From Luzula sylvatica (taxonomy: Eukaryota > Streptophyta > Magnoliopsida > Poales > Juncaceae), in NCBI GenBank assembly GCA_946800325.1, contig OX326956.1, positions 9,899,167-9,963,166 of the forward strand: a DNA stretch of 64,000 nt, given 5' to 3'. Of the stretch, positions 1-9,249 are shown piece after piece (positions within the stretch are counted from its first letter, which is position 1; each line of letters opens with the position of its first letter). The translations under genes were made by a program, and so were the position numbers. A model generated the notes under the pieces. The model saw only the letters and a list, made by a program, of their open reading frames with translations, did no database searches and was not told the origin of the DNA.

Positions 1-1240
1 TACCATGTAACAACCGCCCTCAATTTAATATTTTTTATGGATTCATTATGCCTTTATTTGTGTATTATATTCTTTTACATGTATTTTGGATTTTTTTTTA
101 ATTTCTTTAGTGTTTTTTTTTTATCGATATATTATGTCTTTTATGTGTATTATATCTTTTTTCATGTATCTTGAATTTTTCTTTTAAATTTTTGAAACTT
201 CTTGAGTGTTTATTATGCTATCTCGATGACAACATGCATTATTTTTTGTAAATAACACTTTATTTGTTCGATATATTTTTAAGGAGACTGGCAGTTTGGC
301 GGTGTTAATGGTTTAATACCGATGCTTAAATGTCTAATTATACTGAGATGGATTAAGTTGCGATTATAAAGATGCACATGGCTATACCTCTCTCAACGTA
401 TATATTTTTTTTGATAATAACAGTTTGTTTGGAGTTATTATACGATGCAAATTAATCATTAAGAAATTGCAAAACCGAAGATAGAAGTTGCAATTCTATT
501 TTATTTCTGCTGGGAATTAAGATTGAATTTGTTGATTTGGATGGAGAAAATATGGGGATTTGATGTTGTGGATCAATAACAAATATAATTTAAGAAATCA
601 ATAGAAAGAGATAATTTGGAGGTAGCTTTTGGGAGATAATATCAGCGTCAATAGAATATCACGACAGAGGAGAGGAAGATAACAGACGGTGATAATTATT
701 TTAATATAATTGATACACACCCAAAGGTACATAATAGATAAGAGAAAATATAACACGTCCCAATCTCATTTAAACATTCTTAATGCATTAATCGAGGATA
801 TTTAAATAAATTGATTAGATCATAAATTAATGACTAAATTGATTGATTCAATTAAAAATTTATGGATTCAATTAAGGAGTTTAATCAATTCATTTAAACA
901 CCCTAGATTGACGCATCAAAAGTGTTTTAAGTGAGATTCAAGGGCACCATATCAAACCTCGATAGATAAATAGATACGAACATCAAAATTTGCACATATG
1001 AATTTCTGATAAAATATTTGAGATAATGGTTAGATTATTTCAACATTCATTACTCTATTTTCTCTCTCTATTTTTCTGAATAATTCTCCCTTTTCCAACA
1101 AAAAGAGATCAATTGTATTTATAGATTCATATGCACCTTCTCACGTACAACATTTTGTTTAGATAATACAATCCTACATCACAATTTAATCTTCATCCAT
1201 ACACACACTATATTTCACATTAATTAATTAATGGGGAGTT
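1..1240. other. AT-rich intergenic DNA, no gene seen
   Basis: No coding pattern is visible on either strand. Two diverged direct copies of a unit of about 90 bases (roughly 43-120 and 130-215, sharing the pattern tgtattatat...catgtat) open the window. The rest is low-complexity AT-rich sequence. Confidence 0.6.
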
Positions 1241-1245
1241 ATATC

Positions 1246-1310
1246 ATACACCCTTTTACAAGTGTGTTTTGGGTATTTTAGCAATTAATTATATTTGTAA
1301 AAGGGTGTAT
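1246..1310. repeat. Short inverted repeat (hairpin)
   Basis: The 16-base arm ATACACCCTTTTACAA at 1246-1261 is perfectly complementary to 1295-1310, with a 33-base loop. A diverged related sequence follows near 1450-1480 (gggtgtatggtaa...). It may be the core of a small foldback element, but no TSD was found. Confidence 0.6.
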
Positions 1311-1715
1311 CATAAAATTTATTTTTTATGGAATTTTTGGTTTAAATGAACAACAAAAAATTCCAATTTAGTTAAACATTAATTAATAAATATATTTGAT
1401 ATCCTACCTTAAATATTCATAAATTGATAATTACTCCAAATACCCTTGAAAATGGGTGTATGGTAAGGAAAGGGTTGTATGATAGAAGCCCCCTTAATTT
1501 ATTTACTACATAAATACATAAATAAACATAATTTAAAAAACATTAATTTCAATAATTTCTACATAATTTTACTAGAAAGTAGAAACTACTACTTGAATAT
1601 CGTCCATCAGTGACGGCAAACAAGTGATCGAGTACTCCATATCCATAGCTAAATCCGAACGGTTCCTCGGTACCACAATGAAACTAAGACAAACATGTTT
1701 GAGCCGTCTACAATT

Positions 1716-1833
1716 TTTTTTGAAGTGAAACATAAATATTATTGATTTATTTTTATTTTTATTTGTGATACCAATGGAATTTGAACCCTTGATCTTTGGT
1801 ATCTTGTGCTAAACACTTTACCACTAGACCAAG
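1716..1833 (-). mobile_element. SINE (tRNA-derived), copy 1
   Basis: Read on the minus strand it starts CCTTGGTCTAGTGGTAAAG (box A-like, complement of about 1811-1833). It continues to GGTTCAAATTCC (box B, complement of 1776-1787) and ends in an A-rich tail. A perfect 15-base TSD, GAGCCGTCTACAATT, flanks it at 1701-1715 and 1834-1848. Pol III promoter boxes, A tail and long TSD together define a SINE moved by LINE machinery. A related copy lies at about 7311-7443. Confidence 0.85.
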
Positions 1834-1915
1834 GAGCCGTCTACAATTATGGGGGTAAGCTATCCATAAGGCAGAAACAATCGTATCGAGAGAGATTTCC
1901 TTGCAAAGAATGTCT

Positions 1916-2392
1916 TCACACATCAACTTCGACCTCTCTATTCCATATCGATCTGCTGCTAAGAGCAGATGCTGCGCCGTCGCATATTAATCTGCCGCTA
2001 CGTGCAGATCTTGTAATTGAACAAACAATTTCAAAATAACCTTCGTCGTTAACATACTTCTCCTCTAGATCGGCTATATACAAGTACTGCGGACTATTCA
2101 TAGCCCTCTTGAGCGTCGTCCACGAAGGCTTTCCATCCTTGTACAATAAATAAAAATCAATAATCATGCTCACAACATTCTCTTTCGCTTGTTGTTGTTG
2201 AAGGTTGAGAAGTACGGTGCCCGCTCTCCCGGGGGAACAGATAATACACCATTCGTGGCCTCCTATTGTGAATTTGGGGGAAGATTGGCAGATGCCCTGC
2301 TTGAAATTCAAATAATTGAAATTGGCAACGTAAGCAGTCCATCCTTCACTGATCTTGGGATCATTTTTGTATTCCTTGATTGTACCAGCCAT
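1916..2392 (-). CDS. MATH/TRAF-like domain protein, 158 aa
   Basis: This intronless minus-strand frame starts at 2392 (MAGTIKEY). Residues 30-110 resemble the MATH (meprin and TRAF homology) domain as found in plant BTB/MATH substrate adaptors. There is SSPKFTIGGHEWCI where the family has PFTVGGHxW, then LLYKDGKPS, then a late ADLEEKYVNDEGYFEIVC matching the family's DLExSxYLxDDxxxIxCDV. No BTB domain follows; after about residue 127 the tail is unlike the family, so the protein is either MATH-only or truncated. A TATAAATA box lies about 100 bases upstream of the start, which favours a transcribed gene. The assignment rests on motif resemblance; a truncated paralogue is the main alternative. 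Confidence 0.55.
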   Translation of the reverse strand: MAGTIKEYKNDPKISEGWTAYVANFNYLNFKQGICQSSPKFTIGGHEWCIICSPGRAGTVLLNLQQQQAKENVVSMIIDFYLLYKDGKPSWTTLKRAMNSPQYLYIADLEEKYVNDEGYFEIVCSITRSARSGRLICDGAASALSSRSIWNREVEVDV

Positions 2393-2490
2393 TTTGGTCT
2401 TGTAATTGTTAATTTTAGAGAGGAAGATTAAAGAAGAATACTTGGATTAATTTGCTTAAGAGTGAATTGAATATATTCTGAGTTTACACA

Positions 2491-2498
2491 TATTTATA
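2491..2498 (-). promoter_or_regulatory. TATA box of the MATH-like gene
   Basis: TATTTATA on the plus strand reads TATAAATA on the minus strand. It lies 99 bases upstream of the ATG at 2392, which leaves room for a 5' UTR of about 70 bases. Confidence 0.5.
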
Positions 2499-2499
2499 C

Positions 2500-3483
2500 T
2501 AAGTACTGACAAATCTAACCAAACTATACAATGTGCATTAATTATTTTGGGCCACTCAAAAGTATAAAATCTAACAGACTAAAACAACTAGGAGAATAAT
2601 GGGGCTTCAAAAATCTAGCTAACTAAAACAACTAAGAGAATAATGGGGGCGTCAAAAATCAAACTAACTAAAACAATTAAAAGAATACTTGTACGAGTAT
2701 GGTAATTATATTTTTAATTTTATTATGAACGGTAATTTTTATGATGATAATAATAGCATTATAGTAAAATAAAATTGCTTCATGTTATATTAATATCATC
2801 ATGTTATAAAACAAATTTAATTATAATCAAGAATATATTTTACAATAATATTATGTTCTGATCAAAATAACTTATTTTTTAATCAAATTTTAATATATAC
2901 ATATTTACGTAAATAATAATATTTGAAGCATTACATAATTCTACGAAAACAACCACAAAATTAGTACCATTGTTCCTCACCATAGTGCACGCAATGTAAA
3001 TATAGAAACCTCGAACAATACAACAATATACTCAAGACACATAATTAATTATATGGTTCTAATAAAAAAAATTGTTGATAAACAAAAACAATGAAAATTA
3101 AACGCAACATTACATTAAGCAATGAAAAATTCAAATTTTAATTTAGCAAAAATATAATTAAAAATTATTTCACATCATACGATATTTTTAAATTTGCAAC
3201 TTAAAAAATAAGAATAGTATTTCGAAATATGTTCATAAAAACAATAACTATTTCAATATTTATATGTGTTATTTTGCATTGTATTTTTTTTACATAACAT
3301 CTTCAACAAATCAAATAAAAAATATTATGCATGAACTATAATAATATGGATGTCGAAATAAAAAAAAAATTGAATGAATATACAAGATGGATTTTTGAAA
3401 TTAAAGTTCTTAAAATACTACTAATATAACTTATAGTAAAAAAATTATAATGGTATATTGGATGAGAGAGAAATAGATCATGT
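2500..3483. other. AT-rich intergenic DNA, no gene seen
   Basis: Low-complexity AT-rich sequence with no coding pattern. A short near-duplicate of 'aactaaaacaactaagagaataatggggct' type sequence occurs at about 2575-2690. Confidence 0.5.
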
Positions 3484-3491
3484 GTAAAAAT

Positions 3492-3676
3492 TAATGTTTT
3501 AAATTGCGATATAGCGGTCCATTGCGCTTGGACTGTAATTTACATAGGTTCAACGATATTGCCCAATATTACAGTGATATTGCGGCGCTATTTAGTAGGT
3601 TGCGGTATTTCGTTTTCTAAATATTTATTGCGATTTGCGCTATGGCGGCGCAATTGCGCCGCAATTTAAATCACTG
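3492..3676. mobile_element. hAT-type MITE, copy 1 (185 bp)
   Basis: Its ends read TAATGTTTTAAATTGCG and CGCAATTTAAATCACTG, which are inverted versions of each other. The flanking 8-base sites GTAAAAAT (3484-3491) and ATAAAAAT (3677-3684) match at 7 of 8 positions. An 8-base TSD and ends of CA..TG type are typical of hAT transposons. The inside has no coding sequence. It is the same family as 20008-20183. Confidence 0.8.
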
Positions 3677-4217
3677 ATAAAAATATTAAATGCTAACAAT
3701 TTTTTTTACTAAATAACGAAATTGTATAACTTGTGCGTGTCAAATTTTTTTTAACAAATCTTGTCATATTCTTTGCCACGTGGATATAACATTTACAATC
3801 AACCTTCTGATTTTAATCGTACCTTATGGATTTAAAATATCAAATATGACATGATTATGTTTCAAAATTGTTCTAATAATGACGCACAAGATAACTACGT
3901 AGAATAGGACATTTACTTGAAACGCGATCAAGATGTTGTGAGACAGTCCCGACACGACGTGTATCTAATATAATCTGCACTAGTCTCGACCGCGAGACTT
4001 CAAATGCACATGTGAATCCATTCCGCGCCTGCGAGTGAATCGACGTGCTGACAATTGTCGTATCCGACAACAAATCTATTTCAACAAGGTATCTTCCAAA
4101 TTTTATATTTACTGCATCCGGGCACCAAATAAGACATTTTCTTTATATCCCTGAAACGAAAAAACGAAGATCTTCAATATTGTTGAACTTGAATCACTTC
4201 CAAAAATCCCGGTTCCT

Positions 4218-4234
4218 AATTAATCTAGCAATCC
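4218..4234. repeat. 17-bp TSD of LINE insertion (left)
   Basis: AATTAATCTAGCAATCC here is repeated exactly at 4963-4979, right after the poly(A) tail. The pair brackets one retrotransposition event. Confidence 0.9.
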
Positions 4235-4235
4235 A

Positions 4236-4412
4236 ACTTGTGCTCGCACAACTAATATATGATGCTAGTCTAACTTAATAAGAACCTATGTGTCGCCTTT
4301 GAGTATCATAGCCCGACTAGCTTACTCTCGCACAACTAGTCAACGATCTCGCTCTCGCACAACTAGATAGATTTCGTGAAATCGATACAATAATAACGGT
4401 AAATCGACATTA
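4236..4412. repeat. Inverted copy of downstream DNA inside a LINE insertion
   Basis: This segment is the reverse complement of 5261-5439, about 95% matching by eye over 177 bases. It includes three copies of CTCGCACAACTA. It lies between the TSDs of the truncated LINE, at its 5' side, so it probably arrived with the insertion or during its repair. It stops where LINE coding sequence begins. Confidence 0.8.
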
Positions 4413-4962
4413 AAGGTCAAAATATTCGGATGGTTGGCCTTAAATGATTGTATTTTATCGGGAGAGAACCTAGAAAAAAGGGATGGTCACATGACCCAAC
4501 TTGTGCTCTTTGCGCCGCAACTTTGGAATCAACCGACCACCTATTTTTACGGTGCTCGTTTGTTATTCAACTTTGGCACACTCTAGAACCGTCGACAAAC
4601 GTAGGGGCGTCATCGTTAAAGGACTTTTGGTGGGATTTCCGAAAATCAAGAATCAATATCGAAGCTATGGCATGGGACATTAAATGGCTAGCCACCGTGT
4701 GGGCAATTTGGAGAGAACGAAATAATATAATTTTTCACCGCAAGGGTCGAATGCACGAGCTCCTTATCAAGAATATTCAAGATTTAATGGGTAATTGGAG
4801 ACTTTATTGCTAATTAACTAGAGGAAGATTTGGTATAGGTAGTTGTTCGCTAAGATCAAATTATAATGTAATTATGTCACCGTTGTAAAACTCTTTATTT
4901 TCTATTTATAAAAATCGATTGGACCGAGCGCGTATCGCGCTGGTCTTTCTTTCAAAAAAAAA
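4411..4962 (+). mobile_element. 5'-truncated LINE, 3' end with zf-RVT
   Basis: Coding remnants start with KVKIFGWLALNDCILSGENL, shift frame near 4476, then give KKGWSHDPTCALCAATLESTD, HLFLRC and VWAIWRERNNIIF. This is the zinc-binding domain (zf-RVT) and tail that end ORF2 of plant L1-type LINEs. The 3' UTR ends in a GC hairpin (AGCGCG-TAT-CGCGCT, 4926-4940), then ggtctttctttc and poly(A) at 4954-4962. Only the last part of the LINE is present, as is usual for incomplete target-primed reverse transcription. The frameshift shows it is dead. Confidence 0.88.
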
Positions 4963-5260
4963 AATTAATCTAGCAATCCGTGAAAAAAGGCTATCTAAAA
5001 GAGCCCGCAATCGCCTCTCATATCATCCCGTCCTTGTCCAACTTTTCATCGACTAGGAAAAACACCCAAAGAAACGCAAGGCCGCAAGGGTCCAAGCTCA
5101 GAGAGTGTCATCACCAATACGATATTTGTATCTTTTTAGTTATTGTTGTATCATAGTTACTAAAACCTTCTTCTAGGATTTTTAAGGTTAAAAGTACTGT
5201 ATAATTTGATAGTATTATTTTATCTGATATATTTTGGTTGTACTTGTACGTAAGATTTGT

Positions 5261-5439
5261 AATGTCGATTTACCGTTATTATTGTATCGATTTCACGAAT
5301 CTATCTAGTTGTGCGAGAGCGAGATCGAGATCGTTGACTAGTTGTGCGAGAGTAAGCTAGTCGGGCTATGATACTCAAAGGCAACACATAGTTCTTATTA
5401 AGTTAGACTAGTATCATATATTAGTTGTGCGAGAGCAAG
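5261..5439. repeat. Source arm of the inverted repeat
   Basis: Reverse complement of 4236-4412. This copy lies outside the LINE TSDs and is therefore probably the resident sequence from which the other was copied. The flanks (3690-4217, 4980-5260 and 5440-5930) hold no recognisable gene. Confidence 0.75.
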
Positions 5440-5936
5440 CTAGTTTAATTGAATGCTCCGAGAAAATTAACACAAGCCGAGAAAACATGACATTAATTAT
5501 AAATAATGTATTATTTTCCAAGAGTCGAAGAATTTGTTGAAGTTTTGTATCACAGGATTTCATTTTCTGGCAAGATTTATAATGACATTATTTTTGGCGA
5601 GTATAAAATACAAGTTTATAAACATTCAGTGTGTTATAAATATTTTATAATCATATAAACAGGGGCAGATCTATAATCAGAAAATTATACCTAGTTTTTA
5701 TATCGAATTAAAAGAAAAGAGATCACATTTGACGTTAAAATAAAATTCTTAAATTTCAAAAATTTTAAAACAAACATAAACATGGTGTCTCACATTTCAT
5801 GCATGCAAGAGCTTATACAACACCTAGAGCTTACCAGTTACCGTACATAAATAAAATTTCAAAAGGAATACGTCTTTTCCTGAATATCTTCTTTGATGCG
5901 AAAAAATTAAATTGAAAACTCTCTGAACATTTTCTT

Positions 5937-6740
5937 TTAACCGCAAAAATTGAGCTTCTTTATGACTTTAGCATATGCTGCGTGAACAAGTGCAGGCTTT
6001 CTCAGTCTCCTCTTTGCCTCCTTTGACTACAAATCAATAAAAAAATAACCATTTATTATAAATTTATTGATACAAACAACGGTATATTGAAAAAAAAAAA
6101 CAGTATATTGATACAAAAAACAGTATATTGATACAAAATATATAATGAAGATGACATGAAATGAAAGAAATACCTTTGGATGTGCGTTGTGGCGTTTTCC
6201 AGATCTCCAACGCCTAATTTGACCATCGTTCATTGTCCTGAATCTGAACTTAAATGACCTAATTTCAACAATTACAAAATGCAAACAGATTTAAAGGATA
6301 TTGAATCGGTTTAATTGGTAAAACAAAACTAAAACGAAACTGAAAATCAAACCTACGAGGGAGCCTTGAGCTTATACTTCTTCACTTTTGATATTATTGG
6401 GGTAGTTGGAGCCCTTGATCTGTCTTTCGCCTTCTTTGCATAACCCCTCACTTGCATCCCCTAATTCGAAATTCCAGATCTTAAATTTGAAAATTCATCA
6501 AATTTGAATGTGAAACGGAGATTAAAGACTTACATGAAGTAAAGAGGATGAATTTGAAAACCCTAGACCCGGGACTTGGAGCTGGTGAATGGATCTGAAC
6601 GGATCAACACCAAAGATCACCGATTTGGGAGAAATTAAAGGGAATGCCACTGGGGCGACGAGCGGACGATGGGACGAGGCGACGGTAGATCGGGACGAGG
6701 AGAACAAACGGCGGCCCAGCATGGAGCTCCATCTCTGCAT
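5937..6740 (-). CDS. bL35m: Mitochondrial ribosomal protein bL35, 161 aa
   Basis: Four exons on the minus strand join without a frame break: 6740-6534, 6460-6357, 6258-6174 and 6026-5937. All introns are GT-AG. The product starts MQRWSSMLGRRLFSSSRS, an Arg/Ser-rich N-terminus typical of a mitochondrial presequence. The last 60 residues carry the L35 signature, SFKFRFRTMNDGQIRRW then SGKRHNAHPKSKEAKRRLRK, ending YAKVIKKLNFCG. bL35 is a large-subunit protein that binds 23S-type rRNA. Frame and phase agree at every junction (207, 104, 85 and 90 nt). The start is the first ATG in frame; upstream codons begin only with GTG. The gene looks intact. Confidence 0.9.
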
Positions 6741-6969
6741 CTTCTCTCTCTGTCTCTCACACGCGCACACACAAACACACAGAGTTCACCTTCTGCGTCG
6801 AAAATTTTCCGACATTTTGATGGTTTTTAGGGTTATAGAGGAAGATTGGGCTTGAGTTTAAGATGGGTTAGGCCTATATTAACCATTTGAGCCCATAACT
6901 CTTTGGACGTTTGAAAAGATAATACATACTTTTATGAATTATATTTTCTTGTATTTTTGTATTCTTATT

Positions 6970-8015
6970 ATACTAGTAGTAGTGCCCAGCTCTGAATCGA
7001 ACGTTTGATATACACAAAATATTCAGATTTTTTTTTTTAAAAAAAAAACTTGAAATTGATGGCTGATATAAGTGATATTTATTTCTTGAAGAAACTATAA
7101 AATAATAGGCTAATTCAAGTGACCTATTTATATTTATTTCTTTGTTAAAAGTCTGAAACAAAATGTTAATACAAGCAAATGTGGAGATTTTATGTCTTTG
7201 CAGAACTTCAAATTCAATGGTAATAATACTTGCAAAATATTCATATATTAATTTATCGCAAAAATTCCCAATTGAAAGGTTAATACATGTAAAATATTAT
7301 CAATGACTCTTTAGCCTAGTAGTGGTAAATTGATTAGCACAAGATACAAAAGGTTTAGGGTTCAAGTCTTATTGGTATCACAAATAAAAAATGAAATAAA
7401 AAATATCTATGATTCATAGATTATGTTTCACTTAAAAAAAAAACAAATACACGTAAAACATTCAAATCTTATATTTACGAAAAAACTACAAGATTGAATG
7501 CTAGTTCAATAGAAATATTCACATTTGGCTGTTTACGCAAAATACCGAAATTGAAGACTAATACAAGCTAAATTATTTAAATTTTATTTAAAAATTTTAG
7601 TTATAGAAAAAACTTGGAAATGAAGGGTTAATAGTAAATACACATTCAATATTAAGAATTATACATGTTCACATAAAATCTCGTCAATTGAAGAATAGTA
7701 CATGCGAAATATCCAATTTTCAAATATATTTCGGAAAATTCTGAACTAAAGGCAAATATATACAAAATACTTTCATTTTTGTTTTGGAAAAAATCCGAAA
7801 TTAAAGACTAATAAATGCAAAATATTTTGTCAAAATTTGAAATTAATGATCCGTGTGAAATATTTGTGTGTATGTTTCCAGAAAACTCCAAAAGTTAAGA
7901 TAAGTACATGCGATATTTTCCAATTTTATTTTTTTGCAAAAATGAAAATCCGAAAAAGAAGGCTGATACAAATGAATGTTTAGTTTAATGTTTTCACAAG
8001 AACTTGGAACGTAAT
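6970..8015. repeat. Degenerate tandem array, unit about 58-75 bp (part 1)
   Basis: A loose repeat of the pattern 'aaaTTGAAgGcTAATACAtGCAAAATATtcaa...ttcgcaaaaa' recurs about every 60-75 bases. It is interrupted by a SINE at 7311-7443 and a GC-rich retroposon at 8031-9056, and resumes to about 9245. The unit resembles that of the array at 56440-58960. Confidence 0.65.
7311..7443 (+). mobile_element. SINE (tRNA-derived), copy 2
   Basis: The order CCTAGTAGTGGTAAATTG...TTAGCACAAGATAC...GGGTTCAAGTC...ATTGGTATCACAAATAAAAA matches the copy at 1716-1833. It ends in ATGTTTCACTT plus poly(A), as that copy does. No clear TSD was found because the host array itself is repetitive. Confidence 0.75.
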
Positions 8016-8030
8016 AAGATGAGGAATATT

Positions 8031-9056
8031 GGGGAACAGATTCCTGAACAATAACCTGGGCTTCTCTCTCACGAAACCCTAGCCGCCAGGGCGATTTCGG
8101 GGCGATTTCGGGGTGGAGGCAAACCCTAGCCGCCGCCTCCACCCCCTCCTCTCTCATGCTCTCGGCGACGAATGCTGGATGGCTGCGACAGCGATGGGCA
8201 AGGGCGACGGGCGACTGGCGACTTCGGGGGACGAACGCTGCGGCGCGGCTGGCTGGCGAAGAACGAACGCTTTCGGAGACGAGGGCTGGCTGGCTGCGAC
8301 AGCGGCGGGCGAGGGCGACGGGCAACTGGCGACTACGAAGGGCAAACGCTGCGGCCAAACTCCGACTGGCGACTCCCGAGTTTTCGCTCTTTGCCTCCAA
8401 ACTCCGCGACGACGGCGAGGAAAGGGAGCCAGCGGGAGACGAAAGAGGCCCTGGCGGAAATCCGGCGACGGAAACTTGCGAGGGTAGGCGATTCTGAGGG
8501 CGATCGCCAGGCGACCCGGAGGGCGAGGCGAGGGCGGCGGCTAGGGTTTCGACGCAGATCCGACGGCGGCGGTGGACGGCGAGGGTTTCCGAAGCTAGCG
8601 AGGGCTGTCATCGGGACGATTTTGGAGCTCCTCGAAGAGCAAAAACTCGAAAGGAAAAAGCGGGAAGGGAAAAAGGGAAATCGAAAAAACGCGAGGCTGG
8701 TGCCGAGTCTGGGGCGAGTCTGGGACGAGTCTGGGCCGAGTCTGGGGCGAGGCCGAGAGCGACGGCCGAGTCTGGGGCGAGTCTGGGGGCGAGTCCGAGA
8801 GCGACGGGCCGCGACAGCGACGGTGACAGCTTCGATGACAATCCGAGCTCGCGTGGCAAACCAAGGGCAGAGGAGGTTGCGTTCGTCTAAGGATGGCAGA
8901 AAGCATCATCTCTCGGCATGTATCTTACTTTTGCAATTATAATTTATTTTTGCGAAACTACTTTTTTACATTTATCATGTAAAATCGCACCAATGTATTA
9001 AACTTTGCTTTAATATATTAAAAGAGGCTTCGCCTCTTTAGTTTTTCAAAAAAAAA
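8031..9056 (+). mobile_element. GC-rich non-autonomous retroposon, 1.03 kb
   Basis: A perfect 15-base TSD, AAGATGAGGAATATT, flanks it (8016-8030 and 9057-9071), and it ends in poly(A). The body is strikingly GC-rich in an AT-rich array. It contains a roughly 115-base direct duplication (8167-8245 versus 8283-8360) and many CGAGTCTGGG-type short repeats at 8700-8810. The 3' end has a hairpin (AAGAGGC-TTC-GCCTCTT) followed by tagtttttc and A's, a layout like the LINE at 4235-4962. Long frames occur in several phases on both strands, a composition effect, so no protein is called. It is probably mobilised by a LINE; it may be a LINE 5' UTR joined to a LINE 3' end. Confidence 0.8.
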
Positions 9057-9071
9057 AAGATGAGGAATATT

Positions 9072-9245
9072 AAAATTTATGTTTTCACAAAAGCGCCAAA
9101 TTAAAGGGCGATACATGTGAAATAATTTAGATTTTAAGTTCTCGCTCCAAAATTGAGGACCAATGTGTGCGGAATGTTAAGATTTTAAGTTTTCGCAACA
9201 AAAAAAAATTGAACTAAAGGCTAGCCTATGCGTTATATTCCAAAA
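9072..9245. repeat. Degenerate tandem array (part 2)
   Basis: It continues the array of 6970-8015 across the retroposon insertion, with units such as 'ccaaattaaagggcgatacatgtgaaataatttag' and 'aaattgaggaccaatgtgtgcggaatgtt'. Confidence 0.6.
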
Positions 9246-9249
9246 TTGA

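Noticed and set aside
4448..4813. 121-codon frame as a host gene
   Set aside because: It is the zf-RVT end of a 5'-truncated LINE with poly(A) and TSD, and it starts with TTG.
8113..8942. Long overlapping open frames (up to 256 codons) on both strands
   Set aside because: They lie inside the GC-rich retroposon, run in several phases at once and give Arg/Gly/Ser-rich low-complexity products. This is a composition effect.
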